This document shows, one piece after another, positions 44,308 through 49,981 of a stretch of DNA of 49,981 nt. Below the pieces are notes generated by a model. The model did no database searches and was not told the origin of the DNA. It saw only the letters and a list, made by a program, of their open reading frames with translations. The DNA is from Comamonadaceae bacterium (GTDB lineage: Bacteria > Pseudomonadota > Gammaproteobacteria > Burkholderiales > Burkholderiaceae_C), in NCBI GenBank assembly GCA_027484105.1, contig JAIXUG010000026.1:1-49981 (forward strand). The letters run 5' to 3'. Both the position numbers and the translations under genes were made by a program. Position 1 is the first letter of the stretch; each line of letters opens with the position of its first letter.

Positions 44308-44342
44308 AAAAAAAAACGACCCACCATTGTGGGTCGTTTTTT
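44308..44342 (-). terminator. Rho-independent terminator of the ribosomal-protein operon
   Basis: A stem of up to 14 bp (44311-44324 with 44329-44342), a 4-base loop and a T-run on the minus strand, 30 bases after the rpsQ stop. It separates the ribosomal operon from the peroxiredoxin gene and would also work on the plus strand. Confidence 0.9.
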
Positions 44343-44371
44343 GAAAGTGTGCAGAAGTCAGGCTTTTGGGC

Positions 44372-44647
44372 TTAGACCGCTGCTGCCTTCTGAACCAGGC
44401 GCGTAGCAACCCAGTTCTTGGTCTTCGAAATCGGACGGCTTTCCGTGATTTCGATGGTGTCGCCCAGGTGGTATTGACCTGTTTCGTCGTGCGCGTGGTA
44501 CTTGCTCGACTTGGCCACGATCTTGCCGTAGAGCGCGTGTTTCACACGACGCTCGACCAGCACGGTCACGGTCTTGGCGCGCTTGTCGCTGACCACCTTG
44601 CCAATCAAGGTGCGCTTGAGGGATGTTTTAGCTTCCGTCATGGTCAC
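44372..44647 (-). CDS. rpsQ: 30S ribosomal protein S17
   Basis: Primary 16S rRNA-binding protein, 91 residues, OB fold. Seen are [27 protein letters not shown] near the N-terminus and the [17 protein letters not shown] ending typical of S17. It follows rpmC with 3 bases between. It is the last gene before the terminator, so the operon ends after S17 instead of continuing to rplN, at least at this place. Confidence 0.97.
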   Translation of the reverse strand: MTMTEAKTSLKRTLIGKVVSDKRAKTVTVLVERRVKHALYGKIVAKSSKYHAHDETGQYHLGDTIEITESRPISKTKNWVATRLVQKAAAV

Positions 44648-44650
44648 TCC

Positions 44651-44845
44651 TTACTTGGCGGCTTGCTTTTGGGCAAGGATGGTTTTGGCACGGGCGATGG
44701 CACGGCGAGTCTGGCTCAGCGTACCGGTGTTGCCGAGTTGTTGCGTGGCTTTTTGCATGCGCAGACCAAAGTGGGCTTTTTGCAGCGCCTTGATCTCCTC
44801 TTTCACACCAGCAACGTCTTTTTGGCGCAATTCAGCAGCGTTCAT
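44651..44845 (-). CDS. rpmC: 50S ribosomal protein L29
   Basis: Small two-helix protein of 64 residues near the exit of the peptide tunnel. [27 protein letters not shown] and the [10 protein letters not shown] end are standard. It lies between rplP (17 bases) and rpsQ (3 bases). Confidence 0.97.
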   Translation of the reverse strand: MNAAELRQKDVAGVKEEIKALQKAHFGLRMQKATQQLGNTGTLSQTRRAIARAKTILAQKQAAK

Positions 44846-44862
44846 TTCTTGTTTCTCCTGAA

Positions 44863-45279
44863 TTATTGGCCAATCATGCGCGCCACAAAAGTGGTGCGCA
44901 GGGGCAACTTGGCAGCGGCCAATTTGAAGGCTTCGCGTGCCAACTCTTCGGGCACGCCTACGATTTCGTAGAGCACCTTACCGGGTTGGATCTCGGCCAC
45001 GTAGTACTCGGGGTTACCCTTGCCGTTACCCATACGCACTTCAGCAGGCTTGGTGGAGATCGGCTTGTCGGGGAACACACGAATCCAGATGCGACCGCCA
45101 CGCTTGACGTGACGGGAAATCGCACGACGTGCGGATTCGATCTGGCGAGCCGTCAAACGGCCACGGTCTGTTGACTTCAGGCCGAAGTCACCGAATGCCA
45201 CCGTGTTGCCACGGGTAGCGATGCCGGTGTTGCGGCCTTTCTGTTCCTTGCGGAACTTTCTGCGAGCAGGTTGCAGCAT
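44863..45279 (-). CDS. rplP: 50S ribosomal protein L16
   Basis: Protein of 138 residues at the A-site/5S region of the large subunit. [41 protein letters not shown] and [23 protein letters not shown] are the family landmarks, including the arginine region hydroxylated in some bacteria. It starts 11 bases after rpsC ends. Confidence 0.98.
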   Translation of the reverse strand: MLQPARRKFRKEQKGRNTGIATRGNTVAFGDFGLKSTDRGRLTARQIESARRAISRHVKRGGRIWIRVFPDKPISTKPAEVRMGNGKGNPEYYVAEIQPGKVLYEIVGVPEELAREAFKLAAAKLPLRTTFVARMIGQ

Positions 45280-45290
45280 GTTGTTACTCC

Positions 45291-46169
45291 TTATTGACCG
45301 TCAGCTGCTGCAGCTGGCGCGGCGACTGTGCGTACGCGCTTAACGGCGGGTTTGGCATCACCACCTGCACCGGCGGGCTTGTCGCTGCCGTCGGTGGGTG
45401 CTGTGTTGGTGCCAGCGGGGCGACGTGGGCCACCACGGCGATCGCCGGCAGGGCGCTCACCAGGGCGGGCGTCACGGCGAGGGCCACGTGGACGGCGCTC
45501 TTCTTCGGCACGGGGCTCGGCCAAAGCAGGTGCGTCGTTGCGACCCAAGGTGTCACCCTTGTAGACCCACACTTTGACGCCGATCACACCATAGGTGGTC
45601 TTGGCTTCGGAAGTGGCGTAGTCGATGTCAGCACGCAGGGTGTGCAATGGCACACGGCCTTCGCGGTACCACTCGGTGCGCGCAATTTCGATGCCGTTCA
45701 GACGGCCAGCCGACATGATCTTGATGCCTTGGGCACCCAGACGCATGGCGTTTTGCATGGCGCGCTTCATGGCCCGACGGAACATGATGCGCTTTTCGAG
45801 CTGTTGGGTGATGCTGTCTGCGATCAGTTGGGCATCGATTTCGGGCTTGCGCACTTCTTCGATGTTGACGGCGACAGGCACGCCCATGCGAACCGCGAGT
45901 TCTTTCTTGAGCAACTCGATGTCTTCGCCTTTTTTACCGATCACCACGCCTGGACGGGCAGAGAAAATCGTGATGCGGGCGCTCTTGGCTGGGCGCTCGA
46001 TCAGCACGCGGGAAACCGCAGCATTCTTGAGCTTGGCCTTTAGGTACTCACGCACCTTGATGTCTTCGGCCAGCATGCCGGCGAAGTCTTTGTTGCTGGC
46101 ATACCAACGGCTGGACCAGTTACGGCTAACGGCCAAACGGAAGCCGGTAGGATGGATTTTTTGTCCCAT
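45291..46169 (-). CDS. rpsC: 30S ribosomal protein S3 with extended C-terminus
   Basis: S3 of the mRNA entry site, 292 residues. The KH domain has [13 protein letters not shown], and the C-terminal domain ends with the [13 protein letters not shown] segment around residue 210. About 75-80 further residues follow that E. coli S3 (about 233 residues) largely lacks; they are rich in Arg, Pro, Gly and Ala. Such tails occur in Burkholderiales. The tail is probably disordered and RNA-binding. The gene lies 14 bases after rplV. Confidence 0.97.
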   Translation of the reverse strand: MGQKIHPTGFRLAVSRNWSSRWYASNKDFAGMLAEDIKVREYLKAKLKNAAVSRVLIERPAKSARITIFSARPGVVIGKKGEDIELLKKELAVRMGVPVAVNIEEVRKPEIDAQLIADSITQQLEKRIMFRRAMKRAMQNAMRLGAQGIKIMSAGRLNGIEIARTEWYREGRVPLHTLRADIDYATSEAKTTYGVIGVKVWVYKGDTLGRNDAPALAEPRAEEERRPRGPRRDARPGERPAGDRRGGPRRPAGTNTAPTDGSDKPAGAGGDAKPAVKRVRTVAAPAAAADGQ

Positions 46170-46183
46170 GTTTCTTCCCTAGC

Positions 46184-46513
46184 TTAGTTGCCGACCGTCA
46201 CATACACATGGCATGTGGGTTTGCTGATGCGGTTGCCACGGCCTTTGGCGCGGGCGGTGAAACGCTTGAGCGTAGCGCCTTGTTCGACGTAGATGGTTTT
46301 CACCTTCAACTCGTCGATGTCGGCGCCGTCGTTGTGCTCGGCGTTGGCGATGGCGGACTCCAAAACCTTCTTGACGATACCCGCAGCTTTTTTCTGCGTG
46401 AATGTCAGGATGTTCAGAGCTTGATCCACTTTTTTACCGCGAATCAAATCGGCGACCAGGCGGCCTTTATCGACCGACAAACGGACGCCCCGGAGGACTG
46501 CACGTGTTTCCAT
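46184..46513 (-). CDS. rplV: 50S ribosomal protein L22
   Basis: Tunnel-lining protein, 109 residues. [45 protein letters not shown] and the C-terminal [20 protein letters not shown] are diagnostic. It follows rpsS with 9 bases between and precedes rpsC. Confidence 0.98.
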   Translation of the reverse strand: METRAVLRGVRLSVDKGRLVADLIRGKKVDQALNILTFTQKKAAGIVKKVLESAIANAEHNDGADIDELKVKTIYVEQGATLKRFTARAKGRGNRISKPTCHVYVTVGN

Positions 46514-46522
46514 GGTCTTTCC

Positions 46523-46801
46523 TTATTTCTTCTGGACTTTTTTGTCCGCAGGGTGACCCTTGAATGTCCGGGTCAATGCGAATTCGCCCAATTTGTGGCC
46601 CACCATTTGGTCGGTCACATAAACAGGAACGTGTTGCTTGCCGTTGTGAACGGCGATGGTCAGACCGATGAAATCGGGCAAAACCATGGAGCGACGCGAC
46701 CATGTCTTGACGGGCTTTTTGTCTTTGGTGGCAACGGCTTTTTCAACCTTGGCCAACAAGTGGTGGTCAACGAATGGACCCTTTTTGAGAGAGCGTGTCA
46801 T
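46523..46801 (-). CDS. rpsS: 30S ribosomal protein S19
   Basis: Small-subunit head protein, 92 residues. [44 protein letters not shown] and [20 protein letters not shown] are the family signature. It starts 10 bases after the rplB stop. Confidence 0.98.
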   Translation of the reverse strand: MTRSLKKGPFVDHHLLAKVEKAVATKDKKPVKTWSRRSMVLPDFIGLTIAVHNGKQHVPVYVTDQMVGHKLGEFALTRTFKGHPADKKVQKK

Positions 46802-46811
46802 TGTCTAACCC

Positions 46812-47636
46812 TTACTTCTTGCGACGCGACACGATCATGACCTGTGTGCGCTTGTTGTTACGGGTACGGTAGCCCTTGGTGAGGTTGCCCCACGGGTCTA
46901 CTGCATGACGGCCTTCGCCGGTACGGCCTTCGCCACCACCGTGCGGGTGATCCACCGGGTTCATGGCCACGCCACGAACGGTTGGGCGGATACCCATCCA
47001 ACGCTTGACACCGGCCTTGCCCAATTGGCGCAGGCTGTGCTCTTCGTTGGCGACTTCACCAATGGTTGCACGGCACTCGATGTGAATCTTGCGAACTTCA
47101 CCAGAGCGCATGCGCACCTGAGCGTAGATGCCTTCGCGCGCCAACAAGGTGGCCGAAGCACCCGCCGAACGAGCGATTTGAGCACCCGCACCGGGCTTGA
47201 GCTCGATGCAGTGAATGGTCGAACCCACGGGGATGTTGCGGATAGGCAAGGTGTTACCTGCACGGATCGGGGCTTCTGCACCCGACATCAGGGTGGCACC
47301 GGCCTCAATGCCACGGGGGGCAATGATGTAACGGCGCTCGCCATCGGCGTAGCACAACAACGCAATGTGCGCAGTACGGTTGGGGTCGTACTCGATGCGC
47401 TCGACTTTCGCCGGGATCGCATCTTTGTTGCGCTTGAAGTCAACCACGCGGTAGTGGTGCTTGTGACCACCGCCCTTGTGGCGAGTTGTGATGTGACCGT
47501 TGTTGTTACGGCCCGACTTCTGGTGCTGGGGTTCCAGCAACGGCGCGTAGCCTTCACCCTTGTGCAGGTGGTCACGGGTGACTTTCACCACGCCACGACG
47601 GCCTGGGGATGTCGGTTTGATCTTGATGACAGCCAT
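46812..47636 (-). CDS. rplB: 50S ribosomal protein L2
   Basis: Large-subunit core protein, 274 residues, close to the peptidyl-transferase centre. [38 protein letters not shown] and the essential histidine region [19 protein letters not shown] are intact. The end SRRKK is usual. It is 2 bases after rplW. Confidence 0.98.
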   Translation of the reverse strand: MAVIKIKPTSPGRRGVVKVTRDHLHKGEGYAPLLEPQHQKSGRNNNGHITTRHKGGGHKHHYRVVDFKRNKDAIPAKVERIEYDPNRTAHIALLCYADGERRYIIAPRGIEAGATLMSGAEAPIRAGNTLPIRNIPVGSTIHCIELKPGAGAQIARSAGASATLLAREGIYAQVRMRSGEVRKIHIECRATIGEVANEEHSLRQLGKAGVKRWMGIRPTVRGVAMNPVDHPHGGGEGRTGEGRHAVDPWGNLTKGYRTRNNKRTQVMIVSRRKK

Positions 47637-47638
47637 GA

Positions 47639-47953
47639 TTACGCAGCCTCCCCAGACAGGTTCAGCTCTTGACCTGGTTGCAGCGTGACATAAGCCTTGC
47701 GAACGTTGTCGCGACGGCCAATGGTCTTGCCAAAACGCTTGGTCTTGCCCTTGGTATTCACCACAGAAACGCCCTTGACCTCGACCTTGAACATCAATTG
47801 CACAGCGGCTTTGATTTCAGGCTTGGTGGCATCCTGCAGCACTTTGAAAGTCACAGTGTTGGTCTTTTCAGCAACCATGGTGGCCTTTTCGGACACGATG
47901 GGCGCCACCAGCACGGACATCAGACGACCTTCGTCAAACTTCACGGCGCTCAT
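47639..47953 (-). CDS. rplW: 50S ribosomal protein L23
   Basis: Tunnel-exit protein and docking site for trigger factor and SRP, 104 residues. [23 protein letters not shown] and [31 protein letters not shown] are typical. The start overlaps the rplD stop by 4 bases, giving coupled translation. Confidence 0.98.
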   Translation of the reverse strand: MSAVKFDEGRLMSVLVAPIVSEKATMVAEKTNTVTFKVLQDATKPEIKAAVQLMFKVEVKGVSVVNTKGKTKRFGKTIGRRDNVRKAYVTLQPGQELNLSGEAA

Positions 47954-48570
47954 GCAAACATCTCCTTGAGTTTGTCCATGGCACCTTTGGTCACGAGGAC
48001 TTTCTTGAAGTTCACCAAAGACACGGGATCAGCGTAACGCGGCTCAACAATCAGGATGTTGATCAGGTTGCGCGATGCCAGGTACAGGTTTTCGTCGACT
48101 TCGTCAGCGATCACAAGCACGTTGTCGAGACTCATGGCCTTGAACTTGGCAGCGAGCTGCTTGGTCTTGGGTGTCTCAACCTTGAAGGAATCCACCACAG
48201 CCAGACGGCCTTCGCGGGCCAACTGGGAGAAGATCGAAGCCATACCAGCGCGGTACATCTTCTTGTTGATCTTCTGTGTGAAGTTTTCGTCGGGCATGTT
48301 CGGGAAAATCCGACCACCGCCACGCCACAAAGGCGAGGAGGTCATACCAGCACGTGCGCGACCCGTGCCTTTTTGTTTGAAAGGCTTCTTGGTGGAGTGG
48401 TGAACTTGTTCACGGTCCTTTTGGGCGCGGGTGCCTTGACGGGCATTGGCCTGATAGGCCACCACGATTTGGTGGATCAGGGCTTCGTTGTATTCACGAC
48501 CGAACACGGTTTCAGGCGCGTCCACTTTGGAGGCGGCTTGACCTTGGTCGTTCAGGAGTTCGAGCTGCAT
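47950..48570 (-). CDS. rplD: 50S ribosomal protein L4
   Basis: Tunnel protein of 206 residues; in gammaproteobacteria L4 also represses its own operon. [30 protein letters not shown] is the rRNA-binding extended loop and [20 protein letters not shown] the globular part. Its ATG overlaps the rplC stop by one base (TGATG). Whether it regulates this operon is unknown, but a leader with its own promoter precedes rplC. Confidence 0.97.
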   Translation of the reverse strand: MQLELLNDQGQAASKVDAPETVFGREYNEALIHQIVVAYQANARQGTRAQKDREQVHHSTKKPFKQKGTGRARAGMTSSPLWRGGGRIFPNMPDENFTQKINKKMYRAGMASIFSQLAREGRLAVVDSFKVETPKTKQLAAKFKAMSLDNVLVIADEVDENLYLASRNLINILIVEPRYADPVSLVNFKKVLVTKGAMDKLKEMFA

Positions 48571-49235
48571 CAGTTCGCTCCTTTAACTTTAACGGCGGGG
48601 CGCACAGTCACGAAACCACCCTTGGAGCCGGGAATGGCACCCTTGATCATCAACAGACCACGGGCTTCGTCGACGCGGATCACAGCGAGGTTCTGCGTGG
48701 TGCAAGTGACATCACCGAGGTGACCCGACATTTTCTTGCCAGGGAACACACGGCCAGGATCTTGCGCCATCGAAATCGAACCAGGCACATTGTGCGAACG
48801 GCTGTTACCGTGCGATGCGCGCTGCGACTTGAAGTTGTGACGCTTGATGGTGCCGGTGAAGCCTTTACCAATGGAAGTGCCTTGCACGTCCACCTTTTGG
48901 CCCACAGCAAACACAGCAGCCACGGGCACAGTCGCGCCAGCGGCGTACTGAGCGGCCGTGTCGGCGGTCACGCGGAATTCTTGAATGATTTCACCGGCTT
49001 CAACACCGGCTTTGGCCAGGTGACCAGCGACAGGCTTGGTCACACGCGATGCCTTACGGGCACCAAATGTCACTTGCAAAGCGACATAGCCATCGTTCTC
49101 TTGGGTTTTGACCTGGGATACACGGTTGTTGGACACATCCAGCACTGTGACGGGAACAGAATCCCCATCATCAGTGAACAGACGCATCATGCCCACCTTG
49201 CGGCCCAGCAACCCGAGGGAGTTGCTCAGACTCAT
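48570..49235 (-). CDS. rplC: 50S ribosomal protein L3
   Basis: Assembly-initiating protein, 221 residues. [30 protein letters not shown] at the start, [32 protein letters not shown] (with the Gln region methylated in some species) and [10 protein letters not shown] identify it. The ATG at 49235 is preferred because GGAG lies about 8 bases before it; an in-frame extension from 49280 would have no ribosome binding site and no family support. It has its own sigma-70 promoter at 49337-49365. Confidence 0.97.
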   Translation of the reverse strand: MSLSNSLGLLGRKVGMMRLFTDDGDSVPVTVLDVSNNRVSQVKTQENDGYVALQVTFGARKASRVTKPVAGHLAKAGVEAGEIIQEFRVTADTAAQYAAGATVPVAAVFAVGQKVDVQGTSIGKGFTGTIKRHNFKSQRASHGNSRSHNVPGSISMAQDPGRVFPGKKMSGHLGDVTCTTQNLAVIRVDEARGLLMIKGAIPGSKGGFVTVRPAVKVKGAN

Positions 49236-49336
49236 TGTTTTCTCCAAAACTTTCACCGGAGCCACTTCAATTGGCAGCACCGTTTGGTGTGTGAAAGACT
49301 GTTAATAAATTTCACCCCAAAAGAGGTGAGCCTGAA

Positions 49337-49365
49337 ATTATAGCCCGACTCGCCATTTCTGGCAA
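49337..49365 (-). promoter_or_regulatory. Promoter in front of rplC
   Basis: On the minus strand TTGCCA (49360-49365) is followed after 17 bases by a perfect TATAAT (49337-49342). Transcription would start near 49330 and give a leader of about 95 bases. An imperfect inverted repeat (GCCCGA at 49367-49372 with TCGGGC at 49343-49348) spans the -35 and spacer. The leader itself can form a TCACC/GGTGA hairpin. Confidence 0.75.
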
Positions 49366-49416
49366 ATCGGGCCTTGTTTCAAGTTTTTGGATGGCTTTTC
49401 AACCACCCCAAGCGCA

Positions 49417-49731
49417 TCACTGCAGCTTGATTTCGACGTCCACGCCAGCGGGCAGATCGAGTTTCATCAGGGCGTCCACAGTTTTGTCTGTAGGGTCCAC
49501 GATGTCCATCAAACGCTGGTGCGTGCGGATTTCCAACTGGTCACGGCTGGTCTTGTTGACGTGCGGCGAGCGCAGGATGTCAAAACGCTTCATACGCGTT
49601 GGCAAAGGCACGGGGCCTTTGACGATCGCGCCGGTGCGCTTGGCAGTGTCAACGATCTCGGCAGCGGACTGGTCGATCAGTTTGTAGTCAAACGCCTTCA
49701 GGCGAATGCGGATTTTTTGCTTGGATGACAT
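49417..49731 (-). CDS. rpsJ: 30S ribosomal protein S10
   Basis: Protein of 104 residues of the small-subunit head that also takes part in transcription antitermination (NusE). [31 protein letters not shown] and GPVPLPTR followed by [29 protein letters not shown] are diagnostic. AAGGA precedes the ATG. It is separated from tuf by 76 bases and from rplC by 181 bases. Confidence 0.98.
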   Translation of the reverse strand: MSSKQKIRIRLKAFDYKLIDQSAAEIVDTAKRTGAIVKGPVPLPTRMKRFDILRSPHVNKTSRDQLEIRTHQRLMDIVDPTDKTVDALMKLDLPAGVDVEIKLQ

Positions 49732-49765
49732 GTCAATTCCTTGTGGTGAGAGTTCTGCTTGCTAC

Positions 49766-49790
49766 AGCGCAAAGACGAAGCCTTTGCGCT
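49766..49790. other. Hairpin between tuf and rpsJ
   Basis: AGCGCAAAG (49766-49774) and CTTTGCGCT (49782-49790) pair perfectly over 9 bp around a 7-base loop. No T-run follows on the minus strand, so it is not an intrinsic terminator. It may be an mRNA-processing or stabilising hairpin after tuf. Confidence 0.6.
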
Positions 49791-49807
49791 GCTGCGCCAC
49801 AAAAGAA

Positions 49808-49981
49808 TCAAGAGATGATCTTGGCAACCACGCCAGCGCCAACCGTGCGGCCACCTTCGCGAATGGCAAAGCGCAAGCCCTCTTCCATCGCAATGGGGTT
49901 GATCAACTTCACAGTGATCGACACGTTGTCACCAGGCATCACCATCTCTTTGCCTTCTGGCAATTCGATCGCGCCGGTCAC
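49808..49981 (-). CDS. tuf: Elongation factor Tu (partial, C-terminus only)
   Basis: The last 57 residues of EF-Tu, the GTPase that brings aminoacyl-tRNA to the ribosome. Domain 3 signatures are visible: [42 protein letters not shown] and the terminal KIIS. The N-terminal part lies beyond the window. Its place before rpsJ matches the str-S10 junction of betaproteobacteria. Confidence 0.98.
   Translation of the reverse strand: MTGAIELPEGKEMVMPGDNVSITVKLINPIAMEEGLRFAIREGGRTVGAGVVAKIIS

Noticed and set aside
49236..49280. N-terminal extension of L3
   Set aside because: No ribosome binding site before 49280, no family support, and GGAG precedes the ATG at 49235.

Overview
The window looks like the chromosome of a betaproteobacterium in the Burkholderiales, most likely a Comamonadaceae member of the Limnohabitans/Rhodoferax type. 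This is an inference from protein character and gene order: an hpa operon with a split hpaG, ybeD-lipB-lipA, a PTS without permeases, a long S3 tail, and tuf directly before rpsJ. Coding density is very high and no stretch longer than about 190 bases lacks a gene. I see no insertion sequence, prophage, CRISPR array, rRNA or replication origin.

Layout. 1-6161: minus-strand homoprotocatechuate (meta-cleavage) operon hpaR-G1-G2-E-D-F-H-I. HpaI is cut by the window edge, and a MarR-type operator sits on the hpaR start. 6252-10364: nitronate monooxygenase, radA, a small membrane protein, ilvE and a zinc-finger protein. 10374-14284: lipopolysaccharide block of three glycosyltransferases facing an O-antigen ligase, with visibly lower GC in the glycosyltransferases. 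14343-17784: OmpR-type two-component system behind ampG, with a CpxR-like box between them. 17843-21752: M48 protease, MBL hydrolase, methyltransferase, exonuclease III and pyrE. 21938-24728: tRNA-Arg(CCG), a c-type cytochrome with a perfect FNR box, and a three-gene minus-strand cluster. 24761-32140: the complete F1Fo ATP synthase operon atpIBEFHAGDC with promoter and terminator. 32201-35659: CopD-like membrane protein with a structured leader, ybeD, lipB, lipA and yghU. 35704-39973: ptsI, ptsH, EIIA, an MFS transporter and a lipoprotein. 40027-44268: CoA-transferase, TlpA-like lipoprotein, cytochrome c', cytochrome b561, GNAT acetyltransferase and peroxiredoxin. 44308-49981: ribosomal-protein operon from tuf (partial) and rpsJ through rpsQ.

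How it fits together. The hpa genes take homoprotocatechuate through ring cleavage towards pyruvate and succinate semialdehyde. The lipopolysaccharide genes, AmpG and the Cpx-like sensor all concern the envelope. LipB and LipA make the lipoyl cofactor. EI, HPr and EIIA form a regulatory phosphorelay with no sugar permease nearby.

No completely novel multi-gene system is evident. The most interesting non-coding signals are a nested hairpin covering the ribosome binding site of the CopD-like gene (32201-32249), a perfect FNR box over the predicted start of cytochrome transcription (22099-22112), a 20-bp inverted repeat inside the hpa operon (417-482), an operator/promoter over a leaderless hpaR start, and a repeated -10/ATG spacing that suggests several leaderless mRNAs.
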